Below are positions 17,201-26,377 of a stretch of 64,000 nucleotides of DNA, in pieces (position 1 is the stretch's first letter; every line of letters begins with the position of its first letter). Source of the stretch: Colwellia psychrerythraea (GTDB lineage: Bacteria; Pseudomonadota; Gammaproteobacteria; Enterobacterales; Alteromonadaceae). The position numbers and the translations under genes are program-made. The stretch covers positions 26,950 to 90,949 of the forward strand of contig MAAF01000106.1 of the NCBI GenBank assembly GCA_002163005.1. Direction: 5' to 3'. The notes beneath the pieces were generated by a model. It searched no databases. It was not told the DNA's origin and saw only the letters and a program-made list of their open reading frames with translations.

Positions 17201-18568
17201 TTATAACTGACCTTTAAGTAACGGTCGACCTATAGGTGAATTAATGAATTCATCTTGCTGATAAACATGAAAACCACGGACAAAGGTATGGTTTACTTGA
17301 CCAAATACCTTACGACCCGCATAGGGGGTAATGTTGTGTTTGTGTTTGATCATTTCGGTGGTAATGGTGTACTCAATCGTTGGATCAAACACACAAAAAT
17401 CTGCATGATTGCCTACTTTAATGGCACCTTTAACACTGTCTAAGCCAGCAAATTTAGCTGTTTCTTGTGACATCAATCGCGCTAGATCTACCAAGGAAAA
17501 ACCACGGTCTTTGGCTTCAGTCCAAATTAAAGACAGACCAAATTGCAGTGCTGAAATGCCACCCCATGCTTTTTCAATATCACCGGTATCAATATGTTTT
17601 AGTTCAGGTGTACAAGGAGAGTGATCAGAAACGATAAAGTCTAAGCGACCATCGGTAACGGCTTGCCATAAGTGCTCACGGTTTTTGTTTTCACGAATTG
17701 GCGGACAACATTTGAATAACGTTTTGCCATCAGGAATGTTTTCAGAAGCAATGGTTAAATAATGCGGACAGGTTTCCGCAGTAAAACGTAAACCGTCTGC
17801 TTTTGCTTGCGCAATAGTGCTTAACGCTTCATCAGAAGATAAATGCACGATATGAACTTTACAGTTATCACCAGCTTCTTTTGATTCACGGGCCATATCT
17901 ACCATTAGAGAAATAGCGTTATTTTCCCAACTTTTTGGCCGTGATTCTAAGAAAGAGTCGTATTCTTTAGTGATTTTAACGTCATCAAAATGACCACAGT
18001 CAAGCTCTGCGTGAATCAAATAAGGCACATCATGTTTAGCTAAAATAGGCATAGCAGCGCGCATATCTTTTGCTTCAACAGGTGGAAACTCTTCGATACC
18101 TGAATCAATTAAAAACGATTTTACCCCTAAAACACCTGCGTTTAGTAAATCATCAAGTTCATCAATATTATCGGGGATAACACCACCCCAAAAACCACAA
18201 TCTACCCAAAGTTTGTCGTCAACAGAGTCGAGTTTTTCTTGAAAAGCGGCTTTCGTTGTCGTAACTGGGATACAGTTTAATGGCATATCTACTAAGGCGG
18301 TGATACCACCTGCAGCAGCTGCTTGAGTTGCAGTATTAAAACCTTCCCACTCAGTACGACCAGGTTCATTAATATGAACGTGAGAGTCGACCAAACCAGG
18401 CATGATCACTTGTTCACCAAAGTCTTTAACTTCGCAGTTTAATGCTTGGCCGTAAGGGTGAATAGCATGAATCAGCTGGTCTTTTATTTCGACGCAGGCA
18501 GCGATCATTTCGCTCTGCTCACCAGCATGGACAATAACTTTTTTACTTTGCAGGGCAAAATGAGACAC
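17201..18568 (-). CDS. allB: Allantoinase
   Basis: 455-aa amidohydrolase of the dihydroorotase/allantoinase group. It opens the ring of allantoin to allantoate. Metal ligands: H63/H65 in PGLVDSHVHINEPGRTEWEG, the lysine likely carbamylated at about 150 in GVLGVKSFL, histidines in YLIHAELD and HIVHLSS, and the aspartate in IVSDHSPCTPELK. The INEPGRTEWEGF stretch is typical of allantoinase. Start ATG 18568 has AAGGAGAAG close upstream. Confidence 0.94.
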   Translation of the reverse strand: MSHFALQSKKVIVHAGEQSEMIAACVEIKDQLIHAIHPYGQALNCEVKDFGEQVIMPGLVDSHVHINEPGRTEWEGFNTATQAAAAGGITALVDMPLNCIPVTTTKAAFQEKLDSVDDKLWVDCGFWGGVIPDNIDELDDLLNAGVLGVKSFLIDSGIEEFPPVEAKDMRAAMPILAKHDVPYLIHAELDCGHFDDVKITKEYDSFLESRPKSWENNAISLMVDMARESKEAGDNCKVHIVHLSSDEALSTIAQAKADGLRFTAETCPHYLTIASENIPDGKTLFKCCPPIRENKNREHLWQAVTDGRLDFIVSDHSPCTPELKHIDTGDIEKAWGGISALQFGLSLIWTEAKDRGFSLVDLARLMSQETAKFAGLDSVKGAIKVGNHADFCVFDPTIEYTITTEMIKHKHNITPYAGRKVFGQVNHTFVRGFHVYQQDEFINSPIGRPLLKGQL

Positions 18569-18651
18569 CTTGCTTCTCCTTTAAATTTGATAAACGTGAA
18601 CGTTTTGAATACTTAGACCAATGGTATTATTTATATGGGTACACAAACGGG

Positions 18652-19548
18652 CTAACTGACTTCTTCAGTCATTAAGCTTTTTAATTCGTGCCAAGCGATA
18701 CCTTGTTTAGTGCTTTGTGGTTTGGCATCTTTTTGCTTATTGGCACCGGGATTAGCTAAGGCTTGTGACGCTAACTCTTTCTGATACAGTTGAATAATTT
18801 CACCAGCGACTGACACCGCTACTTCCATCGGTAACTTACCTTGTACTTGCGGTAAACCGATTGGACAGTTCATCTTTTCTACTAAGCTTTTAGCAATATC
18901 ACGGTGTTGAAATCGTTGTTGAAAACGACGCCATTTGGTATCAGAGGCAATCAAACCTAAATAAGCAAAGTCAGCGCGTTTTAAAATATTGTGGCTGATC
19001 TCAAAATCCAGTTGATGGTTATGCGTCATGACAATGTAATAACTATTCGCTGGCATGAGAGCAACTTCTTCGGCCGGATTATCACTGACGAGTGTGGTGA
19101 CATTATGATAATTGCCCGCGTCATCGGGGAATTGCTCCGCACGGCTATCAACCCAAGTAATGCTGCACGGTAAGCCAGCAAGAATAGGCATTAGTGCTTT
19201 ACCCACATGACCTGCGCCAAACAGCATGATATTGACACCACTGGCGCTAAAACTTTCAAACAATACGCTAGCATTACCACCACAACATTGACCAAGTTGT
19301 GCACCTAACTGAAAATGTTCTAGCTGTTGGCAATCATCACCAGCCATTAACAGCTGGTGTGCATGTTTAATCACTTTATGTTCAAGATGTCCGCCACCTA
19401 TGGTGTCAAAAAGATCATCATGGGTTATCACCATTTTGGTGCCACTATTACGCGGTGTTGAACCTGTTACCCCAACAATTGTCGCGATAACATAGGCTTT
19501 GCCTTGTTTGTTCAATTGGTGTGCTGCACCGGTCCAATTCATTTTCAT
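18652..19548 (-). CDS. xdhC: XdhC molybdenum cofactor insertion protein
   Basis: 298 aa from ATG 19548. XdhC binds the molybdenum cofactor, helps its sulfuration and loads it into the XdhB subunit. Motifs: the N-terminal VTGSTPRNSGTKMVIT with TIGGGHLEHKVIKHA, the LGQCCGGNASVLFE cysteine pair, and a Rossmann-like C-terminal domain NIMLFGAGHVGKALMPIL. A longer frame to 19638 is possible but overlaps the xdhB end and lacks a better ribosome site than AGGA before 19548. Confidence 0.92.
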   Translation of the reverse strand: MKMNWTGAAHQLNKQGKAYVIATIVGVTGSTPRNSGTKMVITHDDLFDTIGGGHLEHKVIKHAHQLLMAGDDCQQLEHFQLGAQLGQCCGGNASVLFESFSASGVNIMLFGAGHVGKALMPILAGLPCSITWVDSRAEQFPDDAGNYHNVTTLVSDNPAEEVALMPANSYYIVMTHNHQLDFEISHNILKRADFAYLGLIASDTKWRRFQQRFQHRDIAKSLVEKMNCPIGLPQVQGKLPMEVAVSVAGEIIQLYQKELASQALANPGANKQKDAKPQSTKQGIAWHELKSLMTEEVS

Positions 19549-19585
19549 GATGATATTCCTATTACTGTGCGTATTAAGGGGCGAA

Positions 19586-22006
19586 TTACTTCGCCGAGCC
19601 TGCTTGTGCTTGAATTGCTTTGGCAGCTTCAACAGCAAACAACACCCGTTCTGGTGTCGCTGGTGTATCTAGTGCAGGACTAGTTTTGTAATCATTAACA
19701 CTGGCAACAGCATCTTTCAGTGCTGCCCAAACTGACATACCTAACATAAATGGTGGCTCACCAACTGCTTTTGAATTGTAGATAGTGTGCTCACGGTTTG
19801 GTGCATCGGGCACTAAAGCAACACGGAAATCTTTAGGTGCATCGTTAATTGCCGGGATTTTGTAGGTCGCTGGATTGTTTGAAAGTAAACGACCTTGTTC
19901 ATTCCATACTAATTCTTCAGTAGTTAACCAACCCATACCTTGAACAAAAGCTCCTTCAATTTGACCAATATCAATTGCTGGGTTAATTGAGTGACCAACA
20001 TCTTGTAAAATATCCGTACGTAAGGTTTTGTATTCACCCGTTAAGGTATCAATGATAACTTCTGATACAGCGGCACCCGTTGCATAGTAGAAGAACGGAC
20101 GACCTTTACCGGTTGCACGGTCAAAATGGATTTTAGGTGTTTTATAAAAACCAGTAGAAGATAAAGATACTCGGCCCATGTAAGCTATTTGTGAGAACTC
20201 AGCGAAAGAGAACGTTTGCTCACCGACAATGACATTGTTGTTTTCAAATTGAACTTGTCCTGCTTCAACGCCATATTTCTCACAAGCAAAGTCAATGAGA
20301 CGTTGTTTGATGGTTTTAGCCGCCGCTTCTGCCGCTTTACCATTTAAGTCAGTACCTGAAGAGGCTGCTGTTGGTGATGAGTTTGGCACCTTATCGGTAC
20401 GTGCAGATGAAATAGCAATAGTATCAACATCAACTTTGAATTCTTCAGCAACAATTTGCGCTACTTTAATATTCAAACCTTGACCCATTTCACTACCACC
20501 GTGGCTTAAGTGAATTGTGCCATCAGTGTAAACGTGAACAAGGGCACCGGCTTGGTTCAAATGCTGAACCGTGAATGAAATACCAAATTTAACTGGCGTT
20601 AATGAGATACCTTTTTTCAAGATACTGCTATTAGCGTTATATTCAGTGATCGCTTTACGACGGGCTTGGTAATCAGAACTTTCTTCTAATGACTCAATGA
20701 TCTCGCTTAAGTTATTATGCTCAACTTCTTGATGATAGTGCGTTACGTTACGATCATCTTTACCATATAAGTTAATTTTACGAATTTCTAATGGATCTTT
20801 ACCCAGATGACGAGCAATTTCATCCATCACCATTTCAATGGTCATCATGCCTTGAGGACCACCAAAACCACGATAAGCGGTATGCGAAACGGTGTTTAGT
20901 TTGCAGCGATTACCGGTAATGGTTGCTTGATCTAAGTAATAAGCATTGTCTGAATGGAACATCGCTCTATCAACAATGGCATCGGATAAATCTGGTGAGT
21001 AACCACAGTTACCATTAACTTCGATGTTAATACCTTTGATTTGACCATCTTTGTCAAAACCTACGGTGTAGTTATTTTCAAAAGGGTGACGTTTACCTGT
21101 CATCACCATATCGTCCAACCGTGCTAACTTAAACTTAACTGGGCGTTTAGTTACATTTGCCAATAAGGCTGCGATACATGCCCAAGGTGCTGCTTGTGTT
21201 TCTTTACCACCGAAACCACCACCCATGCGGCGCATATCAACTAATACTTTGTTTAGTGGTATGTCTAAAACTTCAGCCACTAACTTTTGTACTTCACTTG
21301 GATGTTGGGAAGAGGTGAAGATATTCATACCGCCATCTTCGGTCGGCTCAGCAGTTGATACTTGCCCTTCAAGATACATATGTTCTTGACCACCAACTTT
21401 GATTTCACCCGATAATTGATGTTCTGCAGCTGCAATAGCCGATTCAGAATCACCACGTTTCATGGTAAATGGTGGACGAACAAAGTTTTGTTTCGCTAAC
21501 GCGTCTTTTACCGTAAGCACGGCCTCAAGCTCTTGATACTCAATTTTTGCTAATTTAGCCGCTTTACGAGCAAGATCAAAACTTGTTGCCGCTACAGCAA
21601 AGAGAGGCTGACCAATAAATTCAACCTTACCAATGGCTAGTACTGGGTCACCGGGAAATACTGGGCCGATATCGGTATGGCCAGGTACATCTTCAACAGT
21701 AATTACTGCGACTACACCTTCCGAGGCTTTAACGGCTGATAAGTCCATTGAAATGATGTTAGCGTGGGCAACTGTACTTTGACCTACGGCAGCATGTAAC
21801 TCACCACGAAGTGATGGACGGTCATCAACATAAATCGCTTCACCCGCGACGTGTTTGTCGGCACTGTCATGTTTTTTCGAACGACCTACGCCACCTAAGC
21901 CAACATTTTTTTGTCCGTTAACAACACTTTTGTCCGTGTTCGTTTTTACCTTTTGGGTATCGGCTTTTTTTACATCAAACTTTTCTACATTAATAAGGCT
22001 ACGCAT
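19586..22006 (-). CDS. xdhB: Xanthine dehydrogenase, molybdopterin-binding subunit
   Basis: 806 aa, large catalytic subunit. It oxidises hypoxanthine/xanthine to urate with the molybdenum centre. Signature parts: GKVEFIGQPLFAVAA, RRMGGGFGGKETQAAPWACIAALLA (molybdopterin contact), TAYRGFGGPQG (containing the substrate-binding arginine), and GGSEMGQGLNIKVAQIVAEE with the later QIEGAFVQGMGW and the GEPPFMLGMSVW loop that carries the catalytic glutamate. An N-terminal Lys/Thr-rich tail of about 40 residues precedes the domain. Its start overlaps xdhA by 8 bp, indicating translational coupling. Confidence 0.96.
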   Translation of the reverse strand: MRSLINVEKFDVKKADTQKVKTNTDKSVVNGQKNVGLGGVGRSKKHDSADKHVAGEAIYVDDRPSLRGELHAAVGQSTVAHANIISMDLSAVKASEGVVAVITVEDVPGHTDIGPVFPGDPVLAIGKVEFIGQPLFAVAATSFDLARKAAKLAKIEYQELEAVLTVKDALAKQNFVRPPFTMKRGDSESAIAAAEHQLSGEIKVGGQEHMYLEGQVSTAEPTEDGGMNIFTSSQHPSEVQKLVAEVLDIPLNKVLVDMRRMGGGFGGKETQAAPWACIAALLANVTKRPVKFKLARLDDMVMTGKRHPFENNYTVGFDKDGQIKGINIEVNGNCGYSPDLSDAIVDRAMFHSDNAYYLDQATITGNRCKLNTVSHTAYRGFGGPQGMMTIEMVMDEIARHLGKDPLEIRKINLYGKDDRNVTHYHQEVEHNNLSEIIESLEESSDYQARRKAITEYNANSSILKKGISLTPVKFGISFTVQHLNQAGALVHVYTDGTIHLSHGGSEMGQGLNIKVAQIVAEEFKVDVDTIAISSARTDKVPNSSPTAASSGTDLNGKAAEAAAKTIKQRLIDFACEKYGVEAGQVQFENNNVIVGEQTFSFAEFSQIAYMGRVSLSSTGFYKTPKIHFDRATGKGRPFFYYATGAAVSEVIIDTLTGEYKTLRTDILQDVGHSINPAIDIGQIEGAFVQGMGWLTTEELVWNEQGRLLSNNPATYKIPAINDAPKDFRVALVPDAPNREHTIYNSKAVGEPPFMLGMSVWAALKDAVASVNDYKTSPALDTPATPERVLFAVEAAKAIQAQAGSAK

Positions 22007-23483
22007 AATTTACCACTCGTGTTTCAATAACTTCTCTTGCATTGGCGCTTTGCAGTTCTAAATAACATTTTTCAATCAGATTTTGAGCTACGGTCATACG
22101 GTACTTATCAGAAGCACGAACATCTGACATAGGTTGGAAATTAGTCGTTAACGCTGCTTTTGCTTGCGCTACTAATTCTTTAGATAAGCCATTGCCTAGC
22201 AGTACAGCTTCAGCAGCTGGAGCACGCTTAGGAATAGCAGCCATGCCACCAAAAGCTAAACGGACATTGGTAATTTTTTGTCCATCTTGCTCGTCTTTTT
22301 GCTCGATAAAGAATGCGGCTAATACAGCTGAGATATCGTCGTCTATACGCTTAGAAATTTTGTATAGCTTTAACGTTTGACCCGCGGTAGGTTTAGGGAT
22401 TTGAATTGATTTAATAAATTCGGATGGCTTAAGTACTGTTTTCTTATAATCAACAAAATAGTCTTCAACTAAGATGGTACGTTCTTGACCTTGTACATGC
22501 AGGGTCATGGTTGCACCTAAAGCGATTAACGCAGGTGGCATATCACCAATGGGTGATGCGTTACCAACGTTGCCGCCTAAGGTACCCGTATTACGTACTT
22601 GCTTTGAACCAATACGTTCGATCATCTCCCCTAAATCAGGGTAGTAATGGTGCAAGGTGTCAATAAATTCACTGTAAGGTAGTGCAGAGCCAATAATAAT
22701 CTCAGTCTCTGTTTCTTCGATAGTCGTTAATTCTGCAACATTACCGACATAAACAAGCTTATCAATGGTTGCTAAATTTTGTGTAACAGAGAGGGCTAAA
22801 TCGGTACCACCAGCCACTAATGTTGATTTAGGCTCATTGGTTAACTCAGTCGCTAACTCGTCGATATTTTTTGGCGCAATATAGTTATGGCCATTACCTG
22901 TTAATGCTGGCGTTGGTAATTTTTCTAATTCGCTCAGTGCAGCAACGGTTGCTTGGTAATGCTTAGCAAATGAATCTTCTGCAGCACTCTCGCTAGACGT
23001 GATGGCAGCTTCGATAATTGAGCGGTAACCGGTACATCGACATAAATTACCTGCTAATGCTTCTAATACCTCAGCGCGATTTGGTGTGTTATTTTGCTTA
23101 TGCAAAGCAAAAGAAGACATAACAAATCCAGGGGTACAGAAACCACATTGTGAACCGTGGTTATCAACAATCGTTTGCTGGGCATGATGCAACTGAGCAC
23201 CTTCTTTCAAGTCTTCAACGGTAATCAATTGTTTGCCGTGTAAGTTACCGACAAAGGTAATGCAGGAGTTAATTGATTTATAAGTAAGTTGACCTGCATT
23301 TTCAATATCGAGTTCAGCGAGTACTACAGTACAAGCACCGCAGTCACCTGAAGCACAGCCTTCTTTTGTGCCTGATTTAAATTGCTCTTCACGTAAGTAT
23401 TGTAAAACAGTCGTATTAGGATCTACGTTTTCAATCTTTACTAGCTCGTTGTTTAACAGGAATTTTATTGTATTTGCTACCAT
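21999..23483 (-). CDS. xdhA: Xanthine dehydrogenase, FeS/FAD subunit
   Basis: 494 aa, small subunit of the two-subunit bacterial enzyme. Residues 1-80 hold the plant-type [2Fe-2S] cluster with C43, C48, C51 and C74; about 90-165 hold the second cluster with C113, C116, C148 and C150. An FAD domain follows (about 195-370, with LVAGGTDLAL and RNTGTLGGNVGNASPIGD) and then a CO-dehydrogenase-type flavoprotein C-terminal domain. It moves electrons from molybdenum to NAD+. First gene of the minus-strand purine run; the RutR-like palindrome lies 76-93 bp upstream of its start. Confidence 0.96.
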   Translation of the reverse strand: MVANTIKFLLNNELVKIENVDPNTTVLQYLREEQFKSGTKEGCASGDCGACTVVLAELDIENAGQLTYKSINSCITFVGNLHGKQLITVEDLKEGAQLHHAQQTIVDNHGSQCGFCTPGFVMSSFALHKQNNTPNRAEVLEALAGNLCRCTGYRSIIEAAITSSESAAEDSFAKHYQATVAALSELEKLPTPALTGNGHNYIAPKNIDELATELTNEPKSTLVAGGTDLALSVTQNLATIDKLVYVGNVAELTTIEETETEIIIGSALPYSEFIDTLHHYYPDLGEMIERIGSKQVRNTGTLGGNVGNASPIGDMPPALIALGATMTLHVQGQERTILVEDYFVDYKKTVLKPSEFIKSIQIPKPTAGQTLKLYKISKRIDDDISAVLAAFFIEQKDEQDGQKITNVRLAFGGMAAIPKRAPAAEAVLLGNGLSKELVAQAKAALTTNFQPMSDVRASDKYRMTVAQNLIEKCYLELQSANAREVIETRVVNYA

Positions 23484-23558
23484 TATTCTTTCCGCTTTAA
23501 TTTTGATTTTTAGTGTCGAGTTGAATATTCGTATGAATTCACTATAGCAGAATGAGTA

Positions 23559-23576
23559 GTTGACACAAGTGTCAAC
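23559..23576. promoter_or_regulatory. RutR-like operator upstream of xdhA
   Basis: GTTGACACAAGTGTCAAC has 8-bp perfect arms around a central AA. The core TTGACAC-NN-GTGTCAA equals the 6191 site apart from the spacer and one outer base. It is placed to govern the long run from xdhA down to glcB. Confidence 0.75.
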
Positions 23577-23959
23577 TTTGATTTATTTGTTACTTCTGCC
23601 GTTGTACAAGGGCACTAAAGTTAACTTAATTCTCTTTAAATAGCGGCAGAAAATGACTCATATTTAGCTATGAACGTGTGATAAAACAGTGCTTTGATAA
23701 AGGATCTCAAGAGGAGGATTTCATTATCCAAGGATGTATATATCACTATGCAATATTGATTGAAATTTCACCATGTGAAATTAACATGAGTTGAATAGTG
23801 TTTTGTCTGTGCCTTGTATCAGATTAGTTGAATTTAAAAATCTTAGCGGCAGGACTTGTCAGGATCTATTTAACTGGCATTATGTACTCAGTCTTAATGC
23901 TATTTATTTTAACAACCAGTCCAATCACTCAAAATAGGCTGAAATCAGCGGAGTTATTA
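23577..23959. other. Intergenic stretch between divergent xdhA and hupE-like genes
   Basis: About 380 bp, AT-rich, presumably containing the two divergent promoters. No gene, terminator or further operator was recognised. The apparent upstream extension of the next gene (from 23828) lacks a ribosome site and is not counted as coding. Confidence 0.5.
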
Positions 23960-24661
23960 ATGTTTCCTCGAAGTAGTCGTCTAGCCTTAATTACCATGAT
24001 ATTGAGTCTGGTGGGTTTAGTCTCTTTCAATGCCATGGCTCATGGCGTAGATGAAAGTACCCGGCTTTTTTTACAAAATAATACCGGAGTTCAATTTTTT
24101 CCTTTTATGTACATTGGCGCTAAACATATGGTGACCGGGTACGATCATTTGCTGTTTTTAGCCGGCGTAATATTCTTTTTATACAAGAGCAAAGACATTT
24201 TATTGTATGTCAGTATGTTTACCTTGGGGCATAGCTTAACTCTACTCTTTGGTGTGCTGGGCGACGTACAAGTTAATGCTTATACCATTGATGCTATTAT
24301 CGGTCTGTCTGTTGTTTATAAAGGCTTTGATAACTTAGGTGGCTTTCAGCGTACCTTAGGCTTTAGCCCAAATGCTAAAATGGCAGTACTGATTTTTGGC
24401 TTGTTTCATGGCTTTGGTTTAGCGACAAAATTACAAGAATTTCAACTACCCAAAGGGGGCTTATGGGAGAACTTGATTGCTTTTAATATAGGGGTGGAGT
24501 TGGGCCAGTTTGCCGCGCTAACCTTTATATTACTGATCATTAGCTTTTGGCGTAAACATCATTCGTTTACACAGTTTTCAACGGCAAGTAATACCTTATT
24601 AATGAGTGCTGGTTTTATGCTGATAGGTTTTCAGTTAACCGGCTATTTTACGGCTAGCTGA
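23960..24661 (+). CDS. HupE/UreJ family membrane protein
   Basis: Predicted 233 aa from ATG 23960, chosen because GGAG stands 7 bases upstream and a signal-like segment begins right after (LALITMILSLVGLVSFNAMA, cleavage before HGVDES). Six or so transmembrane helices follow. Family motifs: GAKHMVTGYDHLLFLAGVIF, TLGHSLTLL, FGLFHGFGLA and FNIGVELGQ, each with histidines in membrane segments that can bind metal. HupE/UreJ proteins are linked to nickel or other metal uptake, but this subgroup is often found with an anchored partner as here. No hydrogenase or urease genes are in view, so the metal is unknown. Confidence 0.82.
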   Translation: MFPRSSRLALITMILSLVGLVSFNAMAHGVDESTRLFLQNNTGVQFFPFMYIGAKHMVTGYDHLLFLAGVIFFLYKSKDILLYVSMFTLGHSLTLLFGVLGDVQVNAYTIDAIIGLSVVYKGFDNLGGFQRTLGFSPNAKMAVLIFGLFHGFGLATKLQEFQLPKGGLWENLIAFNIGVELGQFAALTFILLIISFWRKHHSFTQFSTASNTLLMSAGFMLIGFQLTGYFTAS

Positions 24662-24750
24662 CTTTCAAGGTTATCAAAGCTTCTAGTGAGTAATATTAAT
24701 AGGTTAGCAAAACACTCATTTACTCAATTCGATATTTAAGAGACATATTT

Positions 24751-25290
24751 ATGCAACATACGTTATCAAATAAGGCCTTACTCAAATCAACGATTATCGC
24801 TCTGGTGATTGCGGGCTTAGTACTTATTAGTTTTATATTACCAGCAGAATACAATATAGACCCAACGGGTATTGGCGCTAAACTTGGTTTAACAGCTTTA
24901 GCAAATCCAGGGGGGGCTGCGACAATTAGCAGCAAACAAAGTGATGAACTCAACACAGCAAATCAACAAGAAACCGATATTATTGAAGTCATTGTCCCTG
25001 CAGGGCGTGGTGTTGAGTATAAATTTGCTATGGCGCAGTTTACGAAAATGGAATATCAATGGCAAACCGATGGCACTGCACTTTTCTTTGATTTACACGG
25101 TGAGCCTGAAGGTGATACCACAGGTTATTATGAAAGTTATGCTATTGCGACGTTAACGGAAATGAAAGGTAGTTTTACTACGCCATTTACCGGTATTCAT
25201 GGCTGGTATTGGAAAAACACATCAGATAAACCAGTAACGGTTAAACTCACTGTGGGTGGTGAATATTCTATTGTTGGATTAAAAAAATAA
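24751..25290 (+). CDS. Membrane-anchored periplasmic protein, partner of the HupE-like protein
   Basis: 179 aa. One N-terminal transmembrane anchor (IIALVIAGLVLISFILP, about 15-31) then a periplasmic domain of about 145 residues rich in beta strands (VIVPAGRGVEYKFAMAQFTKMEYQW; GIHGWYWKNTSDKPVTVKLTVGGEYSIVG). The pattern of a lone anchor plus a jelly-roll-like domain is commonly annotated as a transmembrane anchor protein. It follows the HupE-like gene by 89 bp on the same strand. Function unknown; a role with its membrane neighbour is inferred from position. Confidence 0.65.
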   Translation: MQHTLSNKALLKSTIIALVIAGLVLISFILPAEYNIDPTGIGAKLGLTALANPGGAATISSKQSDELNTANQQETDIIEVIVPAGRGVEYKFAMAQFTKMEYQWQTDGTALFFDLHGEPEGDTTGYYESYAIATLTEMKGSFTTPFTGIHGWYWKNTSDKPVTVKLTVGGEYSIVGLKK

Positions 25291-25483
25291 CCCTTCTTGT
25301 GTCTTTAAAAACGCTAATTAATTTAAAGCTTAATGAAGATGAACGTTATTTTATCAGTTAACTATTTACGGTTACTTTTAAGGTAATAACTCTATTGCAC
25401 GTACTTGTAAAATAGCTTCTCCTCCGTCTTTATCTGTCATGTTTGGGGTCATAATGAATCAGGGTAGCCTTTCAAAAAAGGCT

Positions 25484-26362
25484 TTATCCTTCCATTAATA
25501 GCGATGACTGTTTATCTTGCAGCGTAACAGATTGCTGATGCCAATCTATTACGCCGTATTTTGCTAAGATTCTGTTTAACCGTCCATTTTCTCTAAGGTT
25601 AGTTAAGCCAATATCGAAAAGTTGTACGTATTCTTTACTTAATAAAGGTGAAAATCCTAAAAACAGTGGGATAAAGCCTCCTTCGGTGCCGGCATAAACG
25701 ATTGCTGGCTCGGTCATTGAAGATGTTTTCAACTGGGATGATTTTTGTAACAACTTAGAGAGCTGATATTGCACAGTGAATCTTGAGTCCAATAAAATGT
25801 CTAATCGGCCCAAGCGCAACATTCTCAATTGTTTTTGCAACGGGGAATTACCACTAGCAGAAAATATATGTGCAGTATTATCTTTCAATAAATTGCCGAT
25901 ATTGTCGCCATACTCATAGCCATTGATAGTACCTAAAATCGCATTGTTTTTTAACGCGATTTCTAAGTCAGTAATACTTTTAAAGCGCCATGGGTCACTA
26001 GCACGTACATAAAAATCATTATATAAACCACCAAAGCTTAAGTGACTTTTTTGCAGCTGAAAGTTACTTATATGCTGTGGTGTTAAACCAAGTACTATGT
26101 CTATTTTTCCCTTTTCAGTGAGGTCCAGCGCTCTTGCTAATGGCGTTAAAGAAAACCTTACCTTAAAGCTGTTTTTAGCCGCGATCTCTGTCACTATTTC
26201 AACTAAAAACCCTGGAAGGTGCGCATTATCACAGACATAAGGGCACCATTCATCGGAAGCAACAACTAAGGGTTTTGCCTGAACAGGCTTAGCAACGATA
26301 CTTGACCATAGAATCAAGCAAGCGAGGCTAAGGGATATTAGGTTTTTAGCGTGTTTTATCAT
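25484..26362 (-). CDS. Periplasmic solute-binding protein, family 3 type
   Basis: 292 aa with a signal peptide (LSLACLILWSSIVAKPVQA). The fold resembles amino-acid type (SBP_bac_3) binding proteins: LVVASDEWCPYVCDN at the start, PGFLVEIVTEIAAKNSF, then FSLTPLARALDLTEKGKIDIVLGLTP. No permease or ATPase is nearby, and it starts 15 bp past the cusA stop, so it appears to be the last gene of the copper-efflux operon. It may sense or scavenge rather than serve an ABC importer. Two cysteines in WCPYVC could be relevant to metal or redox, which is speculation. Confidence 0.7.
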   Translation of the reverse strand: MIKHAKNLISLSLACLILWSSIVAKPVQAKPLVVASDEWCPYVCDNAHLPGFLVEIVTEIAAKNSFKVRFSLTPLARALDLTEKGKIDIVLGLTPQHISNFQLQKSHLSFGGLYNDFYVRASDPWRFKSITDLEIALKNNAILGTINGYEYGDNIGNLLKDNTAHIFSASGNSPLQKQLRMLRLGRLDILLDSRFTVQYQLSKLLQKSSQLKTSSMTEPAIVYAGTEGGFIPLFLGFSPLLSKEYVQLFDIGLTNLRENGRLNRILAKYGVIDWHQQSVTLQDKQSSLLMEG

Positions 26363-26377
26363 GACTTATTTATTGAG

